A DNA stretch of 64,000 nucleotides from Pseudaminobacter salicylatoxidans (GTDB taxonomy: Bacteria; Pseudomonadota; Alphaproteobacteria; Rhizobiales; Rhizobiaceae): contig NZ_QGGG01000016.1 in NCBI RefSeq assembly GCF_003148475.1, positions 1-64,000 of the forward strand. The letters run 5' to 3'. The notes below the pieces were generated by a model. It had not been told where the DNA came from. It saw only the letters and a list, made by a program, of their open reading frames with translations, and searched no databases. The translations under genes and the position numbers were made by a program. Positions 55,091 through 64,000 of this stretch are shown piece after piece. Within the stretch, counting starts at the first letter, position 1. The number at the start of each line of letters is the position of its first letter.

Positions 55091-55579
55091 ATGCTGATTC
55101 CGATGACCCGCGACGCGAAATGGATGCATGTCGCCGCGGTGTGTGCTTTTCTTGCCGCCCCGACACCCAACATGGCGCTGAATGCGCAAGGTCTGGAGAG
55201 CCAGAAGGCCATCGACACGATCATCGGCTCGGATGTGGAGGAAGAGGAGGTGCGCGCCGCCGACGATTCCGACCGCATCGTGGCGGCGATCGAGAATGCG
55301 CTGGCCGCCAGCAGCGATGTACGCAAGACTTCCAGTCTCGAGAAGGTCGACATTGTCTTCCTGCCGGATGCGGCCGATAACGGTCTGCCGCCCCCCATCG
55401 ATGCCGCGCTGAAGAAGCACGAGAAGGAAGTGGCCGACCTGCGCAAGGAACTGGAAGGCAACGCCATGCTCTTCCACGCCATAGATTCGCGCTCGGTGCT
55501 GATGCGCGACGTTCTGGCCGTCGAGTTCGACGGCCAGAAAAGCGTCGTCATCTATGCCGCCGCCAAGCCTTCGAAATGA
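55091..55579 (+). CDS. Exported or periplasmic protein of unknown function
   Basis: This 162-residue protein has a probable signal sequence (WMHVAAVCAFLAAPTPNMALNA), an acidic segment (DVEEEEVRAADDSDRI) and a charged coiled-coil-like helix (AALKKHEKEVADLRKELEG), then a short beta-rich end. I do not recognise a family with certainty. ATG 55091 is chosen because the signal follows it; upstream frame is rejected. It lies 228 bases before the ACP gene. Confidence 0.65.
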   Translation: MLIPMTRDAKWMHVAAVCAFLAAPTPNMALNAQGLESQKAIDTIIGSDVEEEEVRAADDSDRIVAAIENALAASSDVRKTSSLEKVDIVFLPDAADNGLPPPIDAALKKHEKEVADLRKELEGNAMLFHAIDSRSVLMRDVLAVEFDGQKSVVIYAAAKPSK

Positions 55580-55727
55580 CAGCGTTTGCCGTTTGAGCAA
55601 AGTGCGGGTCGGCGGGCTTTCCTCTTCTCCATTCAATGTAAGGGACGGTCGTGAGACATGCGGTTGCCTCGGGGCATTTCGCTTTCTATAGATAAGAGCG
55701 GGGCCGCAAGATCGGCCGTGCCGTAAC

Positions 55728-55745
55728 AATGCGGCCGGCCGCATT
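55728..55745. promoter_or_regulatory. 18-bp perfect palindrome upstream of the ACP gene
   Basis: AATGCGGCCGGCCGCATT is a perfect palindrome about 60 bases before the ACP start. It could be a dimer-binding operator or a hairpin in the leader. No known regulator consensus is recognised. Confidence 0.5.
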
Positions 55746-55806
55746 GAGCGAGCGAAGCGAAAAGCGACGTTTTGACGAGAAACGTTCAAGTCTTGGGAAG
55801 GGCCGC

Positions 55807-56061
55807 ATGGCAGATAAGCTTTCGCAGGAAATCATCGACAAGATCAGGGCCCATGCCGACATGGAGGGCGGCGAGGTAACGCCGGAAACGGAACTCAATG
55901 CGCTCGGCATTCATTCGCTGGAACTCACCGAGATCATTTTCGATCTTGAGGAGGCCTATGGCATCGAGATCGAGATGAACACGGTGGAAGCCTGGGGCAA
56001 TCTCAAGAATGTCGGCGACATGGTCGCCGCCGTGCGCGAACTGATCGGCGCCAAAGCCTGA
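55807..56061 (+). CDS. Acyl carrier protein, variant HSL type
   Basis: This 84-residue acidic helical protein has Ser37 for phosphopantetheine in [25 protein letters not shown]. The usual Asp before Ser (DSL) is replaced by His (HSL), which is unusual. It is one base away from a ketosynthase gene, so the two form a dedicated acyl-building unit, like NodF/NodE or RkpF-type pairs rather than housekeeping AcpP. Product and acceptor are unknown. GGGAAGGG precedes ATG 55807. Confidence 0.85.
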   Translation: MADKLSQEIIDKIRAHADMEGGEVTPETELNALGIHSLELTEIIFDLEEAYGIEIEMNTVEAWGNLKNVGDMVAAVRELIGAKA

Positions 56062-56062
56062 G

Positions 56063-57274
56063 ATGGGCCGCTCGCGCGTCGTCATCACCGGTCTGGGCGG
56101 CCTTTGCGGCCTTGGCACCAGCGTTCGGGAAATCTGGGCGGCCATGCGCGCCGGCCGATCGAGCATCGGGGAAATCACCACCGCGCCGCTGCATGAGCTG
56201 AAGGTGCGGATCGGTGCGGAAATCAAGGAGCTTCCCGAGCACGGCCTTGAGAAAAAACGCCTCGTCACCATGGATCGCTACAGCCTGATCGCGATCCTCG
56301 CCGCCGGCGAGGCGCTGGCGCAGGCTGGCTTGAAGATCGACGAAAACAACGCTTCGCGCATCGGCGCGTCGGTCGGCACCGGTATTTTCGGGGCCGAAAC
56401 CGTCGAGGAAAATTATCGCGGCCTTTTCATCGAAGGCCGCTCGCGCGCCAATGTCTTTGCCGTGCCGCGCATCATGCCCGGCGCACCTGCCGGACAGGTC
56501 AGCATGGAACACGGCCTGCGTGGGCCGGTCTTCGGCGTCACGTCGGCTTGCGCCTCCTCCAACCACGCGATTGCGATCGCCGCCGACCAGCTTCGCCTTG
56601 GCCGGGCCGATGTCATGGTCGCCGGCGGCACGGATGCGCCGCTCTCCTATGGCGTGCTCAAGGGCTGGGAGGCGCTGCGCGCGCTGGCGCGCGAGACCTG
56701 CCGGCCGTTTTCGGCCGACCGCGACGGGCTGGTGATCGGCGAGGGTGCGGGCATGGCGGTGCTGGAAACCTATGAACACGCCACCGCGCGCGGCGCCACC
56801 ATCCTGGCCGAACTCGCCGGCTCGGGCATGTCTGCCGACGCCACCGACATCGTCGCGCCCACCGTGGAGGGGCCGGCCGCGGCGATGCGGGCCTGTCTGG
56901 CCGATGCCGGGCTGAAGCCGGAGGATGTCGACTACGTCAACGCCCACGGCACCGGCACCAAGGCCAATGACGAGATCGAGACGGCCGCGATCCGGCGCGT
57001 ATTCGGCGCGCATGCCGACAGGCTTTCGGTCTCCTCCACCAAGTCGATGCATGCCCATTGCATGGGCGCATCGGGCGCGCTGGAGATGATCGCCTGCGTG
57101 ATGGCCATCCGCGAGGGGCTGGTGCCGCCAACGGCCAATTATCGCGAGAAAGATGCGGCCTGCGACCTCGACATCACGCCCAATGTCGCGCGCGAGCGTA
57201 AGGTTCGCGCCGCCATCAGCAATGGTTTCGCCTTTGGCGGCACCAACGCGGTGCTGGCGTTCCGCGCTGCCTGA
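56063..57274 (+). CDS. Beta-ketoacyl-ACP synthase (FabF/NodE-like)
   Basis: This 403-residue KAS II-type enzyme has the triad Cys163 ([11 protein letters not shown]), His295 ([12 protein letters not shown]) and His332 ([13 protein letters not shown]). It condenses malonyl-ACP with acyl chains. The gene starts one base after the special ACP, so they should work together on a particular fatty acid or polyketide-like acyl group. KR/DH partners are absent nearby and may be borrowed from general fatty acid synthesis. A family B repeat follows at once. Confidence 0.92.
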   Translation: MGRSRVVITGLGGLCGLGTSVREIWAAMRAGRSSIGEITTAPLHELKVRIGAEIKELPEHGLEKKRLVTMDRYSLIAILAAGEALAQAGLKIDENNASRIGASVGTGIFGAETVEENYRGLFIEGRSRANVFAVPRIMPGAPAGQVSMEHGLRGPVFGVTSACASSNHAIAIAADQLRLGRADVMVAGGTDAPLSYGVLKGWEALRALARETCRPFSADRDGLVIGEGAGMAVLETYEHATARGATILAELAGSGMSADATDIVAPTVEGPAAAMRACLADAGLKPEDVDYVNAHGTGTKANDEIETAAIRRVFGAHADRLSVSSTKSMHAHCMGASGALEMIACVMAIREGLVPPTANYREKDAACDLDITPNVARERKVRAAISNGFAFGGTNAVLAFRAA

Positions 57275-57280
57275 TTCCAG

Positions 57281-57329
57281 GAGCATGATCCCGAAAAGTG
57301 GAAACCGGCTTTCGGAAAAGATCATGCTC
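57281..57329. repeat. 49-bp palindromic repeat, family B copy 2
   Basis: Ends GAGCATGATC and GATCATGCTC pair perfectly; inside, CCGAAA (57291-57296) pairs with TTTCGG (57310-57315). It is homologous, in reverse orientation, to 29170-29218. Confidence 0.8.
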
Positions 57330-57483
57330 AAACAAATAGATAGTGTCTGATGACGATTGGAGGAAACGTCATCGGACACTGGCGCCCTGGCACGGATGCG
57401 CGGCGCGACCTACATGAACCGCCCGGGAAGGCGCCTCGGCTGCAGTCCCGGACTTTCCTTCCAGGCATTTCCGGGGACGTTCC

Positions 57484-58188
57484 ATGACCGATCTTTCCAC
57501 CTTTCCGATCACCAGCCGCTGGCCGGCGAAGCATCCCGACCGGCTGCAGCTTTATTCCTATCCCACGCCTAACGGCGTGAAGGTGTCGATTGCGCTGGAG
57601 GAGATCGGCCTCCCCTACGAGGCCCATGCCGTCAATATCGGCAAGGACGAGTCGTGGACCCCGGAGTTCCTGTCCCTCAACCCGAACGGCAAGATCCCGG
57701 CGATCCTCGATCCGAACGGCCCGGACGGCAAGCCGCTCGGCATGTTCGAATCCGGCGCGATCCTCGTCTATCTCGCCGACAAGACCGGCAAGCTGGTGCC
57801 GGCCGATGCCGCGCGCCGCTACGAGACCATCCAGTGGGTGTTCTTCCAGATGGCCAATGTCGGGCCGATGTTCGGGCAGGTCGGTTTCTTCCACAAATTC
57901 GCTGGCCGCAACATCGACGACAAGCGCCCGCTGCAACGCTATCGCGACGAATCCAGGCGCCTCATCGGCGTGCTCGACACGCGGCTGGAAGGCCGCCAGT
58001 GGATCATGGACGACGATTTCACCATCGCCGATGTCTCGCTGCTTGGCTGGACGCGCAACCTGATCGGCTTTTATGAAGCGCGTGAGCTGGTCGGTTTCGA
58101 CAATTTCAAAAACGTCGCCCGCTGGCTGGAGCAGGGGCTGGCACGGCCCGCCGTGCAGCGCGGACTGGAAATCCCGCCACGCGCCTGA
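57484..58188 (+). CDS. Glutathione S-transferase, YfcG/Nu-like
   Basis: This 234-residue protein has the thioredoxin-like N-domain LQLYSYPTPNGVKVSIALEEIGLPYEAHAVNI and the pair LSLNPNGKIPAILDP and FESGAILVYLADKTG that bind glutathione, then an all-helical C-domain with WIMDDDFTIADVSLLGW. The TPNG motif is typical of YfcG and Ure2p-like enzymes with disulphide reductase activity. It converges on the kinase gene; a GCCGGGAAG hairpin at 58202-58221 lies between. Confidence 0.92.
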   Translation: MTDLSTFPITSRWPAKHPDRLQLYSYPTPNGVKVSIALEEIGLPYEAHAVNIGKDESWTPEFLSLNPNGKIPAILDPNGPDGKPLGMFESGAILVYLADKTGKLVPADAARRYETIQWVFFQMANVGPMFGQVGFFHKFAGRNIDDKRPLQRYRDESRRLIGVLDTRLEGRQWIMDDDFTIADVSLLGWTRNLIGFYEARELVGFDNFKNVARWLEQGLARPAVQRGLEIPPRA

Positions 58189-58251
58189 CCTGAAGCACCG
58201 AGCCGGGAAGGTCTTCCCGGTTCGGCCGTGCATCGCAGGGGAGCCGCCCTC

Positions 58252-58884
58252 TCAGTCTTCGGTCATCAGCACGCTTCGCACCACCAGGTCGGCAGGGCGG
58301 CGTTTTTGCATGACGCGCTCGATATTGGGCAGGTCGTTGCCGGCGATCCAGTCGCGCGCCTCCTTGTCGCTCTTGCCGTGGTCGCGCCAGCGCTGCATCA
58401 GCCGGCGTTCCAGCTCGTTGCGCGGCAGGTCGAGATAGATGGCAAAGTCGAAGAAGGGCGAAAGCTCGTTCCACGGCGCCTCGTCGAGCAGCAGATAGTT
58501 GCCCTCGACCAGCACGAACTTCACCTCGCTGTCGATGACCGACGCCCCGGCGCGCGCCAGCTCCATATTGCGGTCGAAGACGGGCACGGCGATGTCCGGC
58601 TCCACGGATCGGATGCGCCTCAGCAGGGCGGCGAAGCCACGATAGTCGAAGGTTTCAGGCGCCCCCTTGCGCGCGCGCAAGCCCCGCTTGTGCAGCACGG
58701 CATCGTCGAAATGGAAACCGTCCATCGGCACCACGGCGGCGGAGCCTTCCGGAAACAGGCCGAGCAGTTTTTCGGAGAGGGTGGATTTTCCCGCGCCGGG
58801 CGCGCCGGCGATGGCGACAATGAAACGCCGGCCCTTGCCGGCGCGCTTGAAAATAGTTGCGGCGATGGTGGCAATCTCGGACAT
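58252..58884 (-). CDS. P-loop kinase of the uridine kinase / FrcK-like type
   Basis: This 210-residue protein has Walker A GAPGAGKS at residues 27-34, an Asp in PMDGFHFDD for the substrate side, and the lid region LPRNELERRLMQRWRDHGKSD. Family members phosphorylate nucleosides, pantothenate or sugars; in rhizobia a similar protein is linked to fructose ABC transport (frcK). No transporter is near here, so the substrate stays open. Confidence 0.88.
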   Translation of the reverse strand: MSEIATIAATIFKRAGKGRRFIVAIAGAPGAGKSTLSEKLLGLFPEGSAAVVPMDGFHFDDAVLHKRGLRARKGAPETFDYRGFAALLRRIRSVEPDIAVPVFDRNMELARAGASVIDSEVKFVLVEGNYLLLDEAPWNELSPFFDFAIYLDLPRNELERRLMQRWRDHGKSDKEARDWIAGNDLPNIERVMQKRRPADLVVRSVLMTED

Positions 58885-59100
58885 CGAAACCCCCGTCTCT
58901 TTGTCGATGCATCTTGCGGCGGTGTCGGAAAAACTTCAAATCCCGAGCCTTACCCGTCACTGAAACTTAATGCGCGTTGCGCGTCCCGGTTCCGATGCGG
59001 ACCCGGATGCGGCCTTAATGGAGCGGAAACCGGGATTGCGATAGGCTGGCGGCCGCTGTAGCCATAGCTCGATGGCATATGCGTCGAATTCAGCCGGGTG

Positions 59101-60120
59101 ATGTCGTTGCGGATCGTTTTCTTCTCTCGTCTTTCGTTTGTTGCCAAGCTGGCGTGGGTGGTCCTTCTCGCGGGGCTGGCGGCGGCATGCTCCACCACGA
59201 CCACGCTGAATTCGGTCAAGGTTCCGCAATCCGACTCGACCAAGCACGCCGCCATCGTGGTCGATGGCAGCAATGGGAGGGTGCTTTACCAGTCCAATGC
59301 CGAGGCGCGTCGCTATCCGGCGTCGCTGACCAAGATGATGACGCTCTACATGACCTTCGAGGCGATGGAGAGCGGCCGGCTGTCGAAGGCCACGCAAATC
59401 CCGGTTTCGGCCTACGCCGCCGCGCGGCCGCCGACGAAGATCGGTTTCCGCCCCGGCCAGTCGATTGACGTGGATTCGGCCGTCTATGCGCTTTGCACCA
59501 AATCGGCCAATGACGTTGCCGTGGCGCTGGGCGAGGCGCTGGGCGGAACCGAGGAGCGTTTCGCGCAGATGATGACCGTCAAGGCGCGCCAGCTCGGCAT
59601 GCGCAGCACGGTGTTCCGCAATGCCTCCGGCCTGCCCGACGACCAGCAGGTCACCACCGCGCGCGACATGGCCCTGCTTGGCATGGCGCTGCGCAAGCGC
59701 TTTCCGCAGCATTTCAGCTATTTCTCCAGCCGCTCCTTCAGCTATCGCGGCAAGACCATCCGTGGTCACAACGACCTGCTCGGGCGCGTGCAGGGCGTGG
59801 ACGGCATCAAGACTGGCTATATCCGTGCATCCGGCTTCAACATCGTCACCTCTGTCAGCACCGATGGCCGCAAGCTGGTGGTGGTGGTGATGGGCGGCGA
59901 TACGGCCCGCAGCCGCAATGCCGAGGTGGAACAGCTCATCGAGCGCTATCTGCCGCAGGCGAGCCGGTCTGCCAGGCCGGTGGACGAAGCCCCCGCGTCG
60001 ATACCGGTGGCTGCGTCCGCATCGACCACGCCATCGGAAACGTTGGGAATGCCCGCCGCGCCTCTGCCGGGAACGGCGCTGGTCGGTGTGCCCGCCCGCC
60101 CGGAAATGCCGGTCGAATAG
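59101..60120 (+). CDS. D-alanyl-D-alanine carboxypeptidase (S11), possible lipoprotein
   Basis: This 339-residue penicillin-binding protein trims peptidoglycan pentapeptides. Active-site motifs SLTK (Ser75-Lys78), SAN (135-137) and KTG (in DGIKTGY) are intact. The N-terminus ends in GLAAAC, a weak lipobox with Cys30, instead of a normal signal-peptidase I site, so it may be membrane-anchored by lipid. The last 70 residues are Ala/Pro-rich and lack the usual C-terminal amphipathic anchor. ATG 59101 is chosen over GTG 59098. Confidence 0.9.
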   Translation: MSLRIVFFSRLSFVAKLAWVVLLAGLAAACSTTTTLNSVKVPQSDSTKHAAIVVDGSNGRVLYQSNAEARRYPASLTKMMTLYMTFEAMESGRLSKATQIPVSAYAAARPPTKIGFRPGQSIDVDSAVYALCTKSANDVAVALGEALGGTEERFAQMMTVKARQLGMRSTVFRNASGLPDDQQVTTARDMALLGMALRKRFPQHFSYFSSRSFSYRGKTIRGHNDLLGRVQGVDGIKTGYIRASGFNIVTSVSTDGRKLVVVVMGGDTARSRNAEVEQLIERYLPQASRSARPVDEAPASIPVAASASTTPSETLGMPAAPLPGTALVGVPARPEMPVE

Positions 60121-60132
60121 GTCGGGCCGCTC

Positions 60133-63100
60133 TCACCCCTCGATAGCCTCTTCGGCCGCGCCTTCCGGCTCTTCCAGCCGGAACCAGGCGATGTAGAGCG
60201 CCGGCAGGAACAGCAGCGTGATCGCCGTGCCGGAGATGATGCCGCCCATCATCGCATAGGCCATCGGACCCCAGAACACCTCGCGGGCAATCGGGATCAG
60301 CGCCAGGCTGGCCGCCGCGGCCGTCAGCGCGATCGGCCGCATGCGGTGCTCACTCGCCTCGATCACCGCCGTCCAGCGTTCGGTGCCGGCCTCCACCAGT
60401 TCCTCGATCTGCACGATCAGGATGACCGAGTTGCGGATCAGTATGCCGATCAGCGCCAGAACGCCCAGCAACGCCACGAAGCCCATGGGCGCGCCGCTTG
60501 GCAGCAATGCGGCCACCACGCCGATCAGGCCAAGCGGGGCCACCGCCACCACCAGGAACAGGCGCTGGAAGCTCTGCAACTGGATCATCAGGATCGTGGC
60601 CATGACGAACAGCATGATCGGCACAACCGCGATGATAGGCGCCTGGCTCTGGGCGCTTTCCTCCACCGTGCCGGCCACCGCCACGCCATAGCCATGCGGC
60701 AGCCTGTCGGCGAAGGCCTGCACCGACGGGGCAAGCTGGCTGACGATCGTCGCCGGCTGGACATGGCCGACGATGGCCGCCTCGACGGTGATGGTGGGAA
60801 TGCGGCTGCGGCGTATGATCGTGGGCTGCTCGAGGTCGTAGCGGAAGTTTGCCACGGCGGCGAGCGGTATGGATTCGCCCGTGCCGGTGGGTATCTGCAG
60901 GGTTTGCAGGGTTGCGATGGAGCCGCGTTCGGTCTCGCGCGAACGCCCGATCACATCGATGAGATAGGTCGAGTCGCGCACCTGCGTGACCGTTATTCCG
61001 CCCACCACGCCGTTGAGCGACGTGGCTATGTCCTGCGAGGTGATGCCGAGCTGGCGCGCCTTGTCCTGCAGCACGTCCACCTTCAGCACGCGGCCGGGTT
61101 CGTTCCAGTCATAGCTGAGCGCGGTGAGGTTGGGGTTCTGGGCCATCACGCCGGCGAACTCCATGGCGAGCGCCCGCACCGCCTGGATGTCGGGGCCGCT
61201 GACGCGATACTGCACCGGCCGGCCCACCGGCGGCCCCAGTTCCAGCGTCTTCACATAGGCGTCCGTCCCCACGAACTGCTCGCGCAGGATTTTCTGGATC
61301 GATGCGCGCACCCTTTCGCGGGCTTCGAGATCCTTGGTCACGATGACGACCTGGCCGAAATAGGGATTGGCCGGCTGCACGTCATAGGCCAGCACGAAGC
61401 GCACCGCTCCCTGGCCGATATAGGAGCTCCAGCGCTCGATGTCGGTATTGCCTTCCAGTGCGACCTTTTCGAAGCGCTCGACCTGCTCGTGCGTATCGGC
61501 GATGGAGCTGTTTTGCGGCAGGTTCCAGTCCACGATGAGCTCAGACCGATCCGAAGCGGGGAAGAACTGCTGCTCGATGAAAGGCAGGCCCGCCACCGAA
61601 GCGGCAAACAGCGCAATCGTTGCGATGATGGTGATCCAATAGTGCCGCACCGATGCCAGCAGCGCGCCGGAAAACATCCGCCTGAAGCGGCCTGCTTCCT
61701 CATGCCTGGCCTTCATGGCGGCCGGCAGGATGGTGACGCCCAGCAGCGGCGCGAACAACACCGCCACGATCCATGAGACCAGCAGCGAAACCGCGATCAC
61801 CACGAAGAGGGTGAAGGTATATTCGCCGGCAGAGCTGTTGTTGAGGCCGATGGGCATGAAGCCCGCGACCGTGACCAGCGTTCCCGTCAGCATGGGAAAT
61901 GCGGTCGAGGTATAGACGAAGGTGGCCGCCTTGCGCAGCGAATCGCCGACCTCCAGCCGCGCGACCATCATCTCCACCGCGATCATCGCGTCGTCGACCA
62001 GCAGGCCGAGCGCGATGATGAGCGCGCCGAGCGAAATGCGCTGCAGCGAAATGTCCAGATAGGCCATGGCCAGGAAGGTGATGGCCAGCACCAGCGGGAT
62101 CGAGCAGGCGACCACGAGGCCCGCGCGCAGGCCAAGGCTGACGAAGCTGACGATCAGCACGATGGCCACCGCCTCGAACAGCGCGCGCGTGAAGCCCGAC
62201 ACCGCTTCCTTCACGATCACCGGCTGGTCGGCCACCAGATGGATGCCCACGCCGATCGGCAGTTCGGCGGTCACCTTGTCCATTTCGGCATTCAGCGCCT
62301 TGCCGAAATCCAGCAGATTGCCGTTCGGCTTCATGCCGATGGCCAGCCCGATCGCGTCCTGGCCGTCGAAGCGGAACAGCGAGGTCGGCGGATCTTCATA
62401 GCCGCGCACCACCGTTGCCACATCCGTCAGCCGGAAGAAGCGGTCGTTGACGCGCAGATTGATGGCCTTGAGGCTCTCCTCGGAGGTGAACTGGCCGGTC
62501 ACGCGCACGCTGATGCGCTCCGGGCCGGCCTGTATCACGCCCGAGGGCGTGATGGCGTTCTGCGCCTGCAGGCTCTGGATGATGGCCTGCTGGTTGAGGC
62601 CGAGTGCCGCGATCTGACGGGTGGAGAATTCGAGATAGATCGCCTCGTCCTGCGCGCCGATCAGTTCGACCTTGCCGGCGTCCGGCACGCTCAGTACGCG
62701 CCTGCGCACCATCTCCACATAGTCCCGCAGCTGGCGCATCGTCAGCCCGTCTGCCGTGAAGGCGTAGATGTTGCCGAACACGTCGCCGAAGCGGTCGTTG
62801 AAGAAGGGTCCCAGCACGCCTTGCGGAAAGCTGCTGCGGATGTCGTTCATCATGTTGCGGACCTCGACCCAGGTCGGGTCCACGTCGCGGGCCTTGGTCG
62901 AGGCCTTGAGATTGACGAAGACGATGGTCTGCCCGGAGGTGGTGATGCTGCGCGTGTAGTCGAGGCTGTCCAGTTCCTCCAGCTTCTTCTCGATGCGGTC
63001 GGTGACCTGCAGCATCGTCTCTTCCACCGACGCGCCCGGCCAGTTCGCCTGGACGATCATCGTCTTGATGGTGAAGTGAGGGTCTTCCTCGCGGCCGAGA

Positions 63101-63201
63101 TGCATGTAGGAGTAGATGCCGGCTGCCACGAAGACCAGCATGAAGTACCAGACCAGCGAGCGGTGGTTCAGCGCCCAGTCGGAGAGGTTGAAGCCTTTCA
63201 C
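60133..63201 (-). CDS. RND efflux transporter, inner-membrane pump
   Basis: This 1022-residue RND pump has twelve membrane helices in two halves with large periplasmic loops. The proton-relay pair Asp-Asp lies in LGLLVDDAMIAVEMM of helix 4. The sequence type is hydrophobe/amphiphile efflux (HAE), AcrB-like, with an N-terminus FNLSDWALNHRSLVWYFMLVFVAAGIYSYMHLG. It overlaps the adaptor gene by four bases, giving an adaptor-pump operon on the minus strand. The outer-membrane channel gene is not seen and may lie outside the window. Confidence 0.93.
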   Translation of the reverse strand: MKGFNLSDWALNHRSLVWYFMLVFVAAGIYSYMHLGREEDPHFTIKTMIVQANWPGASVEETMLQVTDRIEKKLEELDSLDYTRSITTSGQTIVFVNLKASTKARDVDPTWVEVRNMMNDIRSSFPQGVLGPFFNDRFGDVFGNIYAFTADGLTMRQLRDYVEMVRRRVLSVPDAGKVELIGAQDEAIYLEFSTRQIAALGLNQQAIIQSLQAQNAITPSGVIQAGPERISVRVTGQFTSEESLKAINLRVNDRFFRLTDVATVVRGYEDPPTSLFRFDGQDAIGLAIGMKPNGNLLDFGKALNAEMDKVTAELPIGVGIHLVADQPVIVKEAVSGFTRALFEAVAIVLIVSFVSLGLRAGLVVACSIPLVLAITFLAMAYLDISLQRISLGALIIALGLLVDDAMIAVEMMVARLEVGDSLRKAATFVYTSTAFPMLTGTLVTVAGFMPIGLNNSSAGEYTFTLFVVIAVSLLVSWIVAVLFAPLLGVTILPAAMKARHEEAGRFRRMFSGALLASVRHYWITIIATIALFAASVAGLPFIEQQFFPASDRSELIVDWNLPQNSSIADTHEQVERFEKVALEGNTDIERWSSYIGQGAVRFVLAYDVQPANPYFGQVVIVTKDLEARERVRASIQKILREQFVGTDAYVKTLELGPPVGRPVQYRVSGPDIQAVRALAMEFAGVMAQNPNLTALSYDWNEPGRVLKVDVLQDKARQLGITSQDIATSLNGVVGGITVTQVRDSTYLIDVIGRSRETERGSIATLQTLQIPTGTGESIPLAAVANFRYDLEQPTIIRRSRIPTITVEAAIVGHVQPATIVSQLAPSVQAFADRLPHGYGVAVAGTVEESAQSQAPIIAVVPIMLFVMATILMIQLQSFQRLFLVVAVAPLGLIGVVAALLPSGAPMGFVALLGVLALIGILIRNSVILIVQIEELVEAGTERWTAVIEASEHRMRPIALTAAAASLALIPIAREVFWGPMAYAMMGGIISGTAITLLFLPALYIAWFRLEEPEGAAEEAIEG

Positions 63202-64000
63202 TGCGCCCCTCCTTGCGGAACCGCCACCTTCTGTCCCTCGGCAAGGCTATGGACGCCCGCCGTCACCACGCGCGCGCCGGCGTCCAGTCCGCTCGCCACC
63301 ACGAAACTGCCGGCGCTGCGCGAGCCGACCTTCACCTCGCGCGGCGACACCGTCGAATTCGCGGGATCGACCACCCAGACCTGCGTCTTGCCATCCTGCT
63401 CCAGCAGCGCCGTCAGCGGCAGCACGATCGACGCCGGCACGTCGGTGACGCGACGCGCGGTCATCGTCGCGCCCATGCGGAAGGCGCTGGGCGGATCGGC
63501 GAGCGTGAGTTTCACGCGGCGTGTGCGGGTGGTCGGATCGGCCTGCGGGGCGATCTCGCGGACCTTGCCCTGCGCGCGGATGGAGGGCTGCGACTGCAGC
63601 ACCACCTCGAAGGGAGTGCCGATCTCGAGTTCGCCCGCCACGTCTTCGGGCGCGTCGAACCACGCCTCGCGGATGTCTGCCCGCGCGACGGTGACGACCA
63701 TCTGTCCCGGCGAGACGGTCTGGCCGACCTCCGCGCCGGTGGCGGTGACGATGCCGTCGAAATCCGAAAACAGCCGGGCATAGCCCAGCTCTTCTTCCGC
63801 TTTGGCAAGACTTGCCTGGGCGCGCTCCAGATTGGCCGCCGCGGAATCGTGCGCCTGCCTGGCCGAATCATAGGTCGCTTGCGGGGTGTTGCCGCTGGCA
63901 AGCAAGGTGCGCTGGCGTTCTTCCGCCGCCGCCGCGTTGGCCATCTGCGCCTGCGCGCTGGCAAGGTCGGCGCGCGCCCCCTGCACCGAAAGCTCCAGCG
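63198..64000 (-). CDS. RND efflux periplasmic adaptor (membrane fusion protein), N-terminus missing
   Basis: The gene runs off the right edge, so only the C-terminal 267 residues or so are seen. They start in the coiled-coil hairpin (DLASAQAQMANAAAAEERQRTLL), continue through the lipoyl half-motif (LFSDFDGIVTATGAEVGQTVSPGQMVVTVA), the beta barrel (VVLQSQPSIRAQGKVREIAPQADPTTRTRRVKLTL) and the membrane-proximal domain. It would connect the RND pump to an outer-membrane channel. The stop overlaps the pump start by four bases. Confidence 0.9.
   Translation of the reverse strand, partial: LELSVQGARADLASAQAQMANAAAAEERQRTLLASGNTPQATYDSARQAHDSAAANLERAQASLAKAEEELGYARLFSDFDGIVTATGAEVGQTVSPGQMVVTVARADIREAWFDAPEDVAGELEIGTPFEVVLQSQPSIRAQGKVREIAPQADPTTRTRRVKLTLADPPSAFRMGATMTARRVTDVPASIVLPLTALLEQDGKTQVWVVDPANSTVSPREVKVGSRSAGSFVVASGLDAGARVVTAGVHSLAEGQKVAVPQGGAQ

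Overview
The window looks like a chromosomal segment from a GC-rich alphaproteobacterium of the order Rhizobiales, probably of the Mesorhizobium/Aminobacter/Phyllobacterium kind. I base this on the core gene set, on an alpha-type 6S RNA next to the 5-formyltetrahydrofolate cyclo-ligase gene, on a two-hairpin leader before serC, on many small protein families I know only from Rhizobiales, and on palindromic intergenic repeats of a rhizobial type. The species cannot be fixed from the sequence alone.

Positions 1-5.6 kb are the right, late end of a tailed prophage: the C-terminus of a tail-tip protein, a pyocin-knob tail fibre with accessory proteins, then a lysis cassette (GH24 lysozyme, holin-like protein, nested Rz/Rz1 spanins, another membrane protein) closed by strong terminators. 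Positions 5.7-8.6 kb hold a cargo-like cluster of nine small conserved rhizobial genes of unknown function, including a DUF1488 protein and a possible gene remnant. Two sets of helically phased direct repeats at 8.69-8.77 kb sit between this cluster and the chromosomal serC leader and may mark the attachment region. No integrase is in the window.

Positions 8.8-18.4 kb carry serine and purine synthesis (serC-serA, purA), a HicB antitoxin with a frameshifted hicA toxin gene, an unknown membrane protein, glmM, and an exported four-repeat cysteine protein. Positions 18.7-27.8 kb, on the minus strand, hold the envelope and protein-quality block ftsH, tilS, cpoB/ybgF, pal, tolB, tolA, tolR, tolQ. 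After the 6S RNA, 28-32 kb reads rightward: 5-FCL, YmdB-like phosphodiesterase, TerC, YebC and a SelW-like protein.

Positions 32-46 kb are mixed: rpmE, an ABC exporter, an M32 carboxypeptidase, a MotA/MotB-like motor pair, a HlyIII protein, an inositol monophosphatase, EF-P, a Sel1-repeat protein, a ThiE-like protein, an OpgC-like glucan acyltransferase and an acyl-CoA synthetase. A candidate small RNA at 46.2 kb precedes a DUF1465 gene and the ruvC-ruvA-ruvB genes, with a VapBC toxin-antitoxin pair inserted between ruvC and ruvA. Positions 50-64 kb hold a GH5 glucanase, ybgC, a HAD phosphatase, a class II aldolase, a peroxiredoxin, an unusual ACP/ketosynthase pair, a GST, a small P-loop kinase, a DD-carboxypeptidase and an RND efflux pump whose adaptor runs off the window.

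The ruvCAB-ybgC block and the tol-pal block, adjacent and co-oriented in many relatives, are here 23 kb apart and on opposite strands, which suggests an inversion of the segment between about 27.9 and 51.9 kb.
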